Below are positions 18,538 through 25,669 of a stretch of 41,710 nucleotides of DNA, one piece after another. Position numbers and translations under genes: made by a program. Below the pieces are notes generated by a model. It worked only from the letters and a program-made list of their open reading frames with translations. It did not search any database and had not been told where the DNA came from. Positions within the stretch are counted from its first letter, which is position 1. Every line of letters begins with the position of its first letter. This DNA is from Pseudomonas sp. 21 (GTDB taxonomy: Bacteria > Pseudomonadota > Gammaproteobacteria > Pseudomonadales > Pseudomonadaceae), in NCBI RefSeq assembly GCF_000955805.1, contig NZ_JYOA01000004.1, forward strand, positions 623,776 to 665,485. Direction: 5' to 3'.

Positions 18538-19638
18538 ATGGGATTCAACTGCGGCATCGTCGGCCTGCCCAACGTCGGCAAGTCCACCCTGTTCAACGCC
18601 CTGACCAAATCCGGCATCGCGGCGGAAAACTTCCCCTTCTGCACCATCGAGCCGAACAGCGGCATCGTGCCCATGCCCGATGCACGCCTCGATGCGCTGG
18701 CCGAGATCGTCAAGCCCGAGCGCGTGATCCCGACCACCATGGAGTTCGTCGACATCGCCGGCCTGGTTGCCGGCGCCTCCAAGGGTGAAGGCCTGGGCAA
18801 CAAGTTCCTCGCCAACATCCGCGAGACCGATGCCATTGCCCACGTCGTGCGCTGCTTCGAAGACGAGAACGTCATCCACGTCTCCAACAGCGTCGACCCC
18901 AAGCGCGACATCGAGATCATCGACCTCGAACTGATCTTCGCCGACCTCGACAGCTGCGAGAAACAACTGCAGAAGGTCGCGCGCAACGCCAAGGGCGGCG
19001 ACAAGGAAGCCCTGGTCCAGAAAGCCCTGCTGGAAAAGCTCATCCCCCACTTCAGCGAAGGCAAACCCGCCCGCTCGCTGATGAAGAACATGGGCGATGA
19101 CGAGAAGCGCGTCGTGCGCAGCTTCCACCTGCTGACCAGCAAGCCGGTGATGTACATCGCCAACGTCGCCGAAGACGGCTTCGAGAACAACCCGCACCTG
19201 GACGTCGTCCGCGCCATCGCCGAAGAAGAAGGCGCCATGGTCGTGCCGGTGTGCAACAAGATCGAAGCCGAGATCGCCGAACTCGATGACGGCGAAGAGA
19301 AGGACATGTTCCTCGAATCCCTCGGCCTCGAAGAACCCGGCCTGAACCGCGTGATCCGCGCCGGCTACGAACTGCTGCACCTGCAGACCTACTTCACCGC
19401 CGGAGTGAAGGAAGTCCGCGCCTGGACCGTCCGCGTCGGCGCCACCGCCCCGCAGGCCGCCGCCGTGATCCACACCGACTTCGAAAAAGGCTTCATCCGC
19501 GCCGAAGTCGTCGCCTACGACGACTTCATCCAGTTCAAGGGCGAACAGGGCGCGAAAGAAGCCGGCAAATGGCGCCTGGAAGGCAAGGACTACATCGTCA
19601 AGGACGGCGACGTAATGCACTTCCGCTTCAACGTCTAA
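18538..19638 (+). CDS. ychF: Redox-regulated ATPase YchF
   Basis: 366-residue Obg-family P-loop NTPase, standard length. The Walker A motif GLPNVGKST is at residues 9-17. The G4-equivalent segment reads NKIE rather than NKxD, consistent with the ATP preference known for YchF/OLA1. The C-terminal TGS domain is present ([14 protein letters not shown]...). The ATG at 18538 is preceded by GAGGGA. A strong terminator follows directly. Confidence 0.97.
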   Translation: MGFNCGIVGLPNVGKSTLFNALTKSGIAAENFPFCTIEPNSGIVPMPDARLDALAEIVKPERVIPTTMEFVDIAGLVAGASKGEGLGNKFLANIRETDAIAHVVRCFEDENVIHVSNSVDPKRDIEIIDLELIFADLDSCEKQLQKVARNAKGGDKEALVQKALLEKLIPHFSEGKPARSLMKNMGDDEKRVVRSFHLLTSKPVMYIANVAEDGFENNPHLDVVRAIAEEEGAMVVPVCNKIEAEIAELDDGEEKDMFLESLGLEEPGLNRVIRAGYELLHLQTYFTAGVKEVRAWTVRVGATAPQAAAVIHTDFEKGFIRAEVVAYDDFIQFKGEQGAKEAGKWRLEGKDYIVKDGDVMHFRFNV

Positions 19639-19653
19639 GCCCCCGCCACACAC

Positions 19654-19686
19654 GAAAAAGCCCCGGCCATACGCCGGGGCTTTTTC
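19654..19686 (+). terminator. Rho-independent terminator after ychF
   Basis: GAAAAAGCCCCGGC and GCCGGGGCTTTTTC form a 14-base perfect stem with a five-base loop, 15 bases after the ychF stop. The A and T runs make it bidirectional in principle. Confidence 0.92.
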
Positions 19687-19776
19687 TTATGGCCGCCCTA
19701 CCCCGCCGCTCATCGCGAAAATCCCCCGCGACCGGCTAAACGATTGATAGATCAGAAAAATATTCAAGCAAAGGGG

Positions 19777-19805
19777 TTGACACCCCCCCTCGATCTGCGG
19801 AAAAT
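19777..19805 (+). promoter_or_regulatory. tRNA-Met promoter with GC-rich discriminator
   Basis: Consensus TTGACA (19777-19782), 17-base spacer, GAAAAT (19800-19805). The stretch GCGCGCC between the -10 and the expected start is the kind of discriminator found at stringently controlled stable-RNA promoters. The mature tRNA begins 11 bases after the -10. Confidence 0.7.
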
Positions 19806-19816
19806 GCGCGCCACTC

Positions 19817-19893
19817 GGCTACATAGCTCAGTCGGTTAGAGCGCAGCATTCATAATGCTGATGTCCCAGGTTCAAGTCCCGGTGTAGCCACCA
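19817..19893 (+). tRNA. tRNA-Met (CAT)
   Basis: 77 bases with encoded CCA. Acceptor GGCTACA pairs with TGTAGCC. The anticodon stem CAGCA/TGCTG encloses TTCATAA, giving anticodon CAT. The first acceptor pair is normal (G-C), so this is an elongator tRNA rather than the initiator. A CAT anticodon could also be tRNA-Ile2 after lysidine modification, which cannot be settled by eye. Confidence 0.93.
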
Positions 19894-19901
19894 TACAAAA
19901 C

Positions 19902-19935
19902 AAAGGGTTAGCGAAAGCTAACCCTTTTTTGTTTT
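19902..19935 (+). terminator. Terminator after tRNA-Met
   Basis: AAAGGGTTAGC-GAAA-GCTAACCCTTT forms an 11-base stem with a GAAA tetraloop (19902-19927), followed by TTTGTTTTG. Confidence 0.92.
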
Positions 19936-19980
19936 GCCCGGCAGACTACAAACCGACTACATCCCGTCTACGGTCATCCG

Positions 19981-20292
19981 TCAGAGTCGCTTCTTCGCTG
20001 CCGAATAGGCTTCCCCACGCTCCCTCTTCCCTGCCGCAATCACTTCGATCACCAGTTGCCCGTCGTCCACTCTGTAGACGAGCCGGTAACCGACGTCCTT
20101 CAGCTTGATCTTGTAGCAGTCCTTCATACCGGACAGCTTGTCCTTCTCAACCCTGGGGTTGATGAGGCGCTCTGCCAGCTTCTTCTTGAAGGCGTCGCGG
20201 ATCGGGATCGGTAGCTTCAGCCACTCCTTCTCCGCGCTGTCCTTGATCCTCAGCTTGTACTTCAGTGGCTCACTTGCTGATCTAGAGGCCAT
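19981..20292 (-). CDS. RelE-type mRNA interferase toxin
   Basis: 103-residue RelE-superfamily toxin. The core matches E. coli RelE strongly: KEWLKLP, FKKKLAERL, CYKIKL, YRLVYRV and GKRERGEAYS, so the catalytic basic residues of RelE (the CYKIKL lysines, the YRLVY arginine, the late KR pair and tyrosine) all have counterparts. RelE cuts mRNA in the ribosomal A site. The start at ATG 20292 overlaps the antitoxin stop by 11 bases. It lies between tRNA-Met and a P2-type integrase remnant, so it probably arrived with a prophage. Confidence 0.92.
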   Translation of the reverse strand: MASRSASEPLKYKLRIKDSAEKEWLKLPIPIRDAFKKKLAERLINPRVEKDKLSGMKDCYKIKLKDVGYRLVYRVDDGQLVIEVIAAGKRERGEAYSAAKKRL

Positions 20293-20530
20293 CCAACGTA
20301 ATTTCCCGCGAAGGCTCGTCGCTACGCTCCCTAACGATTCTTGCCAGGAAGGCATCGTCCAATGCTTCCAGCATCTGTTCGTATACATCCGGCGGCACTG
20401 CATAGAATGCCGGCGCGTTACGGTTAAGGATCACGACGGGTTTACCGTGCCCGGCCTCAATGGTTCCCATTGGGTCTTTCTTCAGCTCGGTGATGGAGGC
20501 TGCTACGTCCGCTAAAACAGCGTGTGCCAT
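20282..20530 (-). CDS. Phd/YefM-family antitoxin
   Basis: 82-residue antitoxin, with an N-terminal Phd/YefM DNA-binding fold (ADVAASITELKKDPMGTIEAGHGKPVVILNRN) and a C-terminal toxin-binding tail. The mix of a Phd-type antitoxin with a RelE toxin is the StbDE/RelE arrangement. AGGAG lies six bases before the ATG. A short dyad just upstream is a candidate autoregulatory operator. Confidence 0.9.
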   Translation of the reverse strand: MAHAVLADVAASITELKKDPMGTIEAGHGKPVVILNRNAPAFYAVPPDVYEQMLEALDDAFLARIVRERSDEPSREITLDGL

Positions 20531-20539
20531 ATAAACTCC

Positions 20540-20557
20540 TGAGCGCTACAACGCTCA
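20540..20557. promoter_or_regulatory. Candidate toxin-antitoxin operator dyad
   Basis: TGAGCG (20540-20545) and CGCTCA (20552-20557) with a six-base spacer, ten bases upstream of the antitoxin start. Phd-family antitoxins usually bind such short palindromes at their own promoter. Confidence 0.4.
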
Positions 20558-20690
20558 CTCTTGTCACAAACGAGCATCTAAATTAGCACCTTTAAAGACA
20601 CTTTTTAATAGACTCTTTATCACTCTCCGTGGGGTCGACTCCGCCAACAGCAACAAAGCGCGTGTGAATACGGCTTCCAAGCCCGTCGCC

Positions 20691-21495
20691 CTACTCTCTC
20701 GCCCAAGAGTCGAGCTTATCGAGCTGCGCAATCGATGATAGGCGCATAGCTGATTCCAGATGCTCCGGCGGCAAATGCCCATACCGAATGGTCATCGTGA
20801 TCGACGAGTGCCCGAGGATCCGCTGCAACGTAAGGATGTCCCCTCCTCCCATCATGTAATGGCTGGCGAAGGTGTGGCGGAGGATGTGGGTCAGTTGGCC
20901 CGGCGTCTGGAATCCACAGCGCTCATAGGCGCAACGGAAGGCGGCGCGGCAGGACATGAACAGGCGGCCGGTTCCGGGCATGCCCACCTTGAACATCAGT
21001 TGCTCCAGCTCGGCCGGGATCGGCACAGAGCGACTCTGACGGTTCTTCGTCCGGTGGTAGTGGACCTCTCCCCCATGCACGGCCCCACGGGCGATGCTCT
21101 CGGCCTCTTCCCAGCGGGCACCTGTAGCGAGGCACAGGAGAGCGACCGGGTACGTGTGGTTGTTCGTGCTGGCCTTGCACTCCTCGAGGAGTTGGGCGAC
21201 CTGATCAGTCTTGATCTGCCGGACGTTGGCCAACGGGTTAGCCTTGTGCCATGAGCCGAGGCGGATCAGCTCGGAGAAGATGGCCGACAGGTAGCGTTGT
21301 TCGTGGTTGACCGTCTCCGGCTTCACCTCGGTCAGACGACGTTGCCGATAATGCGCCCACGCAAGCGAAGGCCTGCGGATCGCCGAGACGTTCAGCCAAT
21401 GCCTGGCAAGGAGCCAGGCGCTGTTTGCCGTCCTTCAGGGTGAAGCCGTGGCGGTCGTACCCGACCTTCACCAGATCCGAGAGGCGATCCGGGGT
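20691..21495 (-). pseudogene. P2-type phage integrase remnant, truncated and frameshifted
   Basis: A tyrosine recombinase in two frames. The C-terminal part (frame ending at 20691, 211 residues open) keeps the catalytic set: Arg in ATGARWEEAES, the HxxR box in THILRHTFASHY, and His and Tyr in GHSSITMTIRYGHL. The core-binding part continues in another frame from 21471 (KVGYDRHGFTLKDGKQRLAP). The two join near 21359-21367 by a one-base shift, around QAFA/WAHYRQRRLTEVKPETV. About the first 80 residues (arm-binding domain) are absent: the upstream frame ends in a stop inside the hairpin at 21491-21514. Blocks such as LTEVKPETVNHEQRYLSAIFSEL match P2-like integrases. Probably non-functional. Confidence 0.88.
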
Positions 21496-21524
21496 TTAGC
21501 GAATGCTAAACCCCTGTTCTTTTG
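21491..21524 (+). terminator. Terminator-like hairpin abutting the integrase break
   Basis: GGGGTTTAGC-GAAT-GCTAAACCCC is a ten-base perfect stem (21491-21514) followed by TGTTCTTTTG. It strongly resembles the tRNA-Met terminator (GGGTTAGC-GAAA-GCTAACCC). The integrase homology stops exactly at this hairpin. Confidence 0.65.
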
Positions 21525-21535
21525 CCTACGAAAAA

Positions 21536-22243
21536 TCACTCCTCCTCCGGCAGATCAATGGCATCGACCAACTCAACCGAGTCGTTCCGCACGTCATTCA
21601 CCCGCAACGACACCCGATGCCCCACAAAACCCTCCCGCGCGTGGTGAAGCAGATCCCCCAATGCTTCACTGTGCGTTGCGGACGATAGCCACTCCTCGAA
21701 GCTCTCCGGTGCCAGCACCACGGGCATGCGGTGGTGAATATGCTCGATGCTCGGTGCGGCAGATTTGGTCAGCAGGGCGCAGGAGAGCACAGGCTCGCCG
21801 CTGGGGTTTATCCACAGCGACCACAGACCAGCGATGGCGATGATGGGGTCGGTTGGGCTGTGGATGAAGTACGGCTGGTGGACATGGCGGCCGGCGGGAT
21901 TGCGCAGGGTTTCCTTCTCGTTCCATTCGTACCAGCCCAGCGCGGGCATCAGGCAGCGGGTGCTGCGCACAGCCTGGCGCCAGAGGGGCTTGGCGGCGGC
22001 CTCTTCGCTGCGGGCGTTGAAGGAGAAGCGCGGCGGGGTGGGCTTCTTCCACCAGGAGGGGATCAGACCCCAACGGGCGGGCAGCAGTTCGAGCTGGCCG
22101 CTTTCGTCGTGGCACAGGATGGGCACGGCCATGGTCGGGGCGACGTTGTAGCAGGCCTCCAGCCAGCGCGGCGGCGTGCGCGCGCCGATGTGCCAGTAGC
22201 GTTCGATGGCGGCCTCTTCGGGGCTGACGTAGCGTCCGCACAT
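21536..22243 (-). CDS. SRAP-family abasic-site shield protein (YedK/HMCES-like)
   Basis: 235-residue SOS-response-associated peptidase family protein. It crosslinks to abasic sites in single-stranded DNA through the N-terminal Cys2. The start MCGRYVSP places Cys2 correctly; three upstream codons were rejected. Other active-site residues are N76 in FSFNARSE, E106 in GWYEW and H171 in HHRMPV. It lies just beside the integrase remnant. Many Pseudomonas genomes carry it chromosomally, so the proximity may be chance. Confidence 0.95.
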   Translation of the reverse strand: MCGRYVSPEEAAIERYWHIGARTPPRWLEACYNVAPTMAVPILCHDESGQLELLPARWGLIPSWWKKPTPPRFSFNARSEEAAAKPLWRQAVRSTRCLMPALGWYEWNEKETLRNPAGRHVHQPYFIHSPTDPIIAIAGLWSLWINPSGEPVLSCALLTKSAAPSIEHIHHRMPVVLAPESFEEWLSSATHSEALGDLLHHAREGFVGHRVSLRVNDVRNDSVELVDAIDLPEEE

Positions 22244-22302
22244 GCCGTGCACCTTGGGGAGAGTGGTGCCTTGAGCTTAGTTCGCCGGCATGCCCGGCGA
22301 CG

Positions 22303-22647
22303 TCAACACGCCGAGCGGAAGTGGCCTATGTGCTTAGCGGCCGTGTCGATCAAGCACCACAGCGATAGCGGCACGCCGAAGAACAGGAAGGGGATCACCA
22401 GGAACAGGCCGTGGCCAACCCAGGCGATAACGTCCGCGCCGCCGGCCAGGCAATCCTGCAGGTTCTTCGCTCCGCCCTGGCAGTTGGCGTAGGTGTATCC
22501 CCAGGAGCCCAGTTGCCAGCCGATGCCGGTATAGGCTGCCGGGATGACAGCGAGCAGATAGCGCACCGGCCAGGTTAAACGTGAAGCTCGCCAGAACAGG
22601 AGCATCGGCGGGACGAAGAGTGCCAGGGCGAGTATTAGCAGCTTCAT
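22303..22647 (-). CDS. Small membrane protein of unknown function
   Basis: 114 residues from the ATG at 22647. Hydrophobic stretches lie at about residues 2-18, 27-46 and 72-100, so two or three transmembrane helices are likely. Between the second and third is a short loop with two cysteines (NCQGGAKNLQDC) that could form a periplasmic disulfide. I do not recognise a family. It starts 55 bases after the dehydrogenase stop and may be cotranscribed with it. Confidence 0.6.
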   Translation of the reverse strand: MKLLILALALFVPPMLLFWRASRLTWPVRYLLAVIPAAYTGIGWQLGSWGYTYANCQGGAKNLQDCLAGGADVIAWVGHGLFLVIPFLFFGVPLSLWCLIDTAAKHIGHFRSAC

Positions 22648-22702
22648 ACGTACTCGGTGATGCCTTGAGTGATGGAGAACGTTAGCACATCGGTGAGCGC
22701 AC

Positions 22703-23719
22703 TCAGCAACGTGATGCCTGGCCCAGCCGCTGCAGAACACCGCGCCCAATTACCCGCGTCGTCTCACCCCCGAAGTCCACGCTCCCCTCCTCCCGCAGGA
22801 ATGTATCCACCGCCTCGTCTATCCGCTCCGCCAGCTCCGGCGACTGCCAGTAATGCCGCAGCAGCATGCCGGCACTGAGAATGGCCGCGAGCGGGTTGGC
22901 GCGGCCAGTGCCGGCGATGTCGGGGGCGCTGCCGTGGACGGGTTCGGCGAGGGCGATGCCGGCGCCCAGGTTGAGCGAAGGCGCAAGGCCCAGGCCGCCG
23001 CCCCAGTGGCTGGCGAGGTCGGAGAGGATGTCGCCGAAGAGGTTGGTGGTGACGATCAGGTCGAAGGCTTCCGGGCGCTCGACCAGTTGCAGGGCGGCGA
23101 CATCGACCAGACGCTCGTCGAGCACGTCGCTCCAGCCATCTTCGGCCAGCAGGTCGCGGCAGGTGTCGCGAAACAGGCCGCAGGTGAGCGGCAGGACGTT
23201 GGCCTTGTGCACGAGGGTGATGCGCCGAGCGTGGCGCAGGCGGGCAAGTTCCGCGGCGCCAGCGGCGAGACGTTCGCAGGCGGTGCGGCTGATGACCCGT
23301 TCGGCGATGGCGACGCCTTCCGCCTCCCAGTGCTCACGGCCGCTGTAGAGCCCTTCGCTGTTTTCCCGCAGGACCATGAGGTCGATACCGGCGCGGGACG
23401 AGACGACTGGGCGAGAGCGCACGGGGCGCAAATTGAGGTTCAGCGCCAGCGTCTGGCGCAGGCTGAGGATAGCGCTGCGGTAGCCTTCGACCTTGTGGCT
23501 GGGCGAGGAAACCGCGCCGAACAGCCCGGCGCCGCAGGCGCGCAGGCATTCGCAGGTGGCGTCGGGAATGGAGGTGCCGTGACGCTGGAAGCAGTCCCAG
23601 CCGGCTTCGGCTTCTTCTACCTGCAGGTCAGGCAGCAGGCGTCGCAGGACGTCTACCGCGACGGGCACGACCTCGCGGCCGATGCCGTCACCGGGGATGA
23701 CGCAAAGGCGTCGGCTCAA
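22703..23719 (-). CDS. Isocitrate/isopropylmalate dehydrogenase-family protein
   Basis: 338-residue beta-decarboxylating dehydrogenase of the LeuB/Icd superfamily. Visible are the N-terminal VIPGDGIGREVV, substrate arginines in LRQTLALNLNLRPVRS and VLRENSEGLYSG (with the Tyr), HKANVL with the catalytic Lys, the metal aspartates in VDVAAL and NLFGDILSDLAS, and the NAD loop EPVHGSAPDIAGTGRANP. The substrate is not clear; the LRENSEGLYSG segment is as close to tartrate and homoisocitrate dehydrogenases as to LeuB. The start appears to be TTG at 23719, which overlaps the can stop as TTGA; no ATG fits the conserved N-terminus. Confidence 0.82.
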   Translation of the reverse strand: MSRRLCVIPGDGIGREVVPVAVDVLRRLLPDLQVEEAEAGWDCFQRHGTSIPDATCECLRACGAGLFGAVSSPSHKVEGYRSAILSLRQTLALNLNLRPVRSRPVVSSRAGIDLMVLRENSEGLYSGREHWEAEGVAIAERVISRTACERLAAGAAELARLRHARRITLVHKANVLPLTCGLFRDTCRDLLAEDGWSDVLDERLVDVAALQLVERPEAFDLIVTTNLFGDILSDLASHWGGGLGLAPSLNLGAGIALAEPVHGSAPDIAGTGRANPLAAILSAGMLLRHYWQSPELAERIDEAVDTFLREEGSVDFGGETTRVIGRGVLQRLGQASRC

Positions 23720-24360
23720 GACTGGCCGAGCGGGCGCAGACGATATTGCGGCGGCAACTGGTCGAGGCCGCTGACGGTGACGTTCAGGTCCTTCCAGATG
23801 CCGTCCTTGATGCCATAGATGCAGCCGTGCACGGAGATATTCTGGCCGCGGTGCCAGGCATTCTGGACGATGCTGGTGTGGCTGACGTTGGCAACCTGCT
23901 GGATGACGTTGAGCTCGCAAAGGCGGTCGACGCGCTCCTCTTCCTTCTCGAACTGCGCGAGGTGGTCGCGGTATTCGTAGGCGAGGTCGCGGATGGTGCG
24001 CAGCCAGCCGTCGATCAGCCCGAGCTGGGTGTGGTGCAGCGCGGCGCGCACACCGCCACAGCCATAGTGGCCGGTGACCAGGATGTGCTTCACCTTGAGC
24101 ACGTCGACGGCGAACTGGATGACCGACAGGCAGTTGAGGTCGGTGTGCAGCACGACGTTGGCGACGTTGCGGTGGACGAACAGGTCGCCCGGCAACAGGC
24201 CGACGATCTGGTTGGACGGCACGCGCGCATCGGAGCAGCCGATCCACAGGTATTCGGGGGTCTGCTGGCGGGCCAGTTTGGCGAAGAAGTCGGGGTCTTC
24301 CTGCTTGATGGCTTCGGCCCAGCGGGCGTTGTTGTCGAACAGTTCCTGCAGATCGCTCAT
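23716..24360 (-). CDS. can: Beta-class carbonic anhydrase
   Basis: 214-residue cytosolic Zn enzyme interconverting CO2 and bicarbonate. Zinc ligands are C42 (with D44 in IGCSDARVPSN), H98 and C101 (TGHYGCGG). Length matches E. coli Can (220). GAGGAG lies seven bases before the ATG. It starts 64 bases after the secernin-like gene and is translationally coupled to the dehydrogenase downstream. Confidence 0.96.
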   Translation of the reverse strand: MSDLQELFDNNARWAEAIKQEDPDFFAKLARQQTPEYLWIGCSDARVPSNQIVGLLPGDLFVHRNVANVVLHTDLNCLSVIQFAVDVLKVKHILVTGHYGCGGVRAALHHTQLGLIDGWLRTIRDLAYEYRDHLAQFEKEEERVDRLCELNVIQQVANVSHTSIVQNAWHRGQNISVHGCIYGIKDGIWKDLNVTVSGLDQLPPQYRLRPLGQS

Positions 24361-24424
24361 GTCCGGCTCCTCATCATTTGGCTGGCGGCACCTTACGCAG
24401 CGCGGGCGCGGCTGACAAGCTGCA

Positions 24425-25669
24425 TCAGCGCGCAGCGTTCAGCCGCCACCAGCGCGGCGGACGTGGCGCCTGCTGGAGCGCCAGCTGGTGCCAGGCATCG
24501 TGCCAGGCCTGGCCTTCGGCGGCGAGGCGCGGCCAATCCAGCGTGCGCCGATCCAGGGCACTGAGCAACTCGGTTTCCAGCCAGCCGTGGCCAGCGCGCA
24601 GGGCGTCGGCGAAGCCGGGGTCGGCCAGGGCGCGTTGGTGCACCGTCTCGAAGCGCCACCAGAGCGAGTCCTCCACGGCGTCGGCCTCGCGGCTGAGCAG
24701 CCCTTCCCCGGCGCGCTCGTCGAAGCCCAGCGGCTGGAACATCGACAGGCAGGGCGCGGAGGTCGCTGTCGCGGCCAGGCGCGGGGACTCGCCGTCGAGC
24801 CGGGCGATGAGGCTGGCGGTGGTCTGCGAGGGGCGCCAGAAGCTGCCGGCGTGCAGGCAGATCTGCCGGTTGTCGTGCAGGTTGAAGCGGTGCCCGCGAT
24901 GGCCGTGGCTGCGCAGGGCGACCACCAGCGCCAGCCAGTCGACCTGGGCCGGACAGTGGGCGAGGAAATCTTCGTTGAGCTGGCGGCGCTGATGGGCGCC
25001 AGCCACCCAGGGCAGCACGCGGCCATCGAAGGCGCGGGCGAAGTGGAAGTCGCCACGGCCGTTCCAGCAGCCGAAACGGCGCGCCTGGGTCTCCAGGTTG
25101 GGGCTGGCAAGGTCGTACTCGTGGCCCAGGGTCAGGGCGTTGGAGATGGCCCAGCGCTCGACCTTCTTCGCCGCCCACAGGCGCCCGGCGGTTTCCAGCA
25201 CCCAGGCTTCGTCGTGGTCGGCAATCAGGTAGCTGTTGTCGTAGCGCATGCGTTTGTTGCGGTAGCCGGCCGGGCCGCCCTGGCCGTGGCGCTCCAGCAG
25301 TTCGGTGATCACTGCCAGGGCCTCGCGGGCGCTGCTGCCGCGCTCCAGGCCCAGGCGCAGCAGGTCCATGCCGAGCAGGGCTTCGCCGTCGCGCTGGGTC
25401 AGCCGGGTGAACACGGCTTCGTTGCCGATGGCCACGCCCTTGTCGTTGACGCCCATTTCGGCGCCCCACAGCCAGGCCGGCTGGCTGAGGATGACGCCAT
25501 GGCGATGGGACGTCTGGGGAATCTCCAGATAGGTGGTGCGCACCCTGGCCGCGCTGTCGCCGCTCACAGCGGGCAGGCGGATCAGGCGTTGCGTTTCGGC
25601 AGGCTCGCGGTCGCTGTTCTTGGCGAACCAGGTGGCCCCGCCGCTACGCAATACCAAGGTGTCGCACAT
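24425..25669 (-). CDS. Secernin-like C69-family hydrolase
   Basis: 414-residue Ntn-type hydrolase. The start MCDTLV puts the nucleophile at Cys2, exposed after Met removal. Blocks such as FAKNSDREPAE, SQPAWLWGAEMGVN, GVAIGNEAVFTR, GMDLLRLGLERG and ELLERHGQGG closely resemble animal secernins and bacterial C69 peptidases, and the length equals that of human secernin-1. The reaction is unproven; family members include dipeptidases and amide hydrolases. Its first 26 bases overlap the end of the amine oxidase gene, so the two are cotranslated. This suggests a shared amine or amide substrate pathway (inference). Confidence 0.88.
   Translation of the reverse strand: MCDTLVLRSGGATWFAKNSDREPAETQRLIRLPAVSGDSAARVRTTYLEIPQTSHRHGVILSQPAWLWGAEMGVNDKGVAIGNEAVFTRLTQRDGEALLGMDLLRLGLERGSSAREALAVITELLERHGQGGPAGYRNKRMRYDNSYLIADHDEAWVLETAGRLWAAKKVERWAISNALTLGHEYDLASPNLETQARRFGCWNGRGDFHFARAFDGRVLPWVAGAHQRRQLNEDFLAHCPAQVDWLALVVALRSHGHRGHRFNLHDNRQICLHAGSFWRPSQTTASLIARLDGESPRLAATATSAPCLSMFQPLGFDERAGEGLLSREADAVEDSLWWRFETVHQRALADPGFADALRAGHGWLETELLSALDRRTLDWPRLAAEGQAWHDAWHQLALQQAPRPPRWWRLNAAR

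Noticed and set aside
21472..21535. attR copy of the tRNA-Met 3' end
   Set aside because: No repeat of the tRNA 3' sequence is present here; only the terminator-like hairpin is similar.
22703..24247. Single 514-residue fused protein
   Set aside because: The frame upstream of 23719 is the shadow of can; the dehydrogenase N-terminus (VIPGDGIG) begins right after the TTG at 23719.
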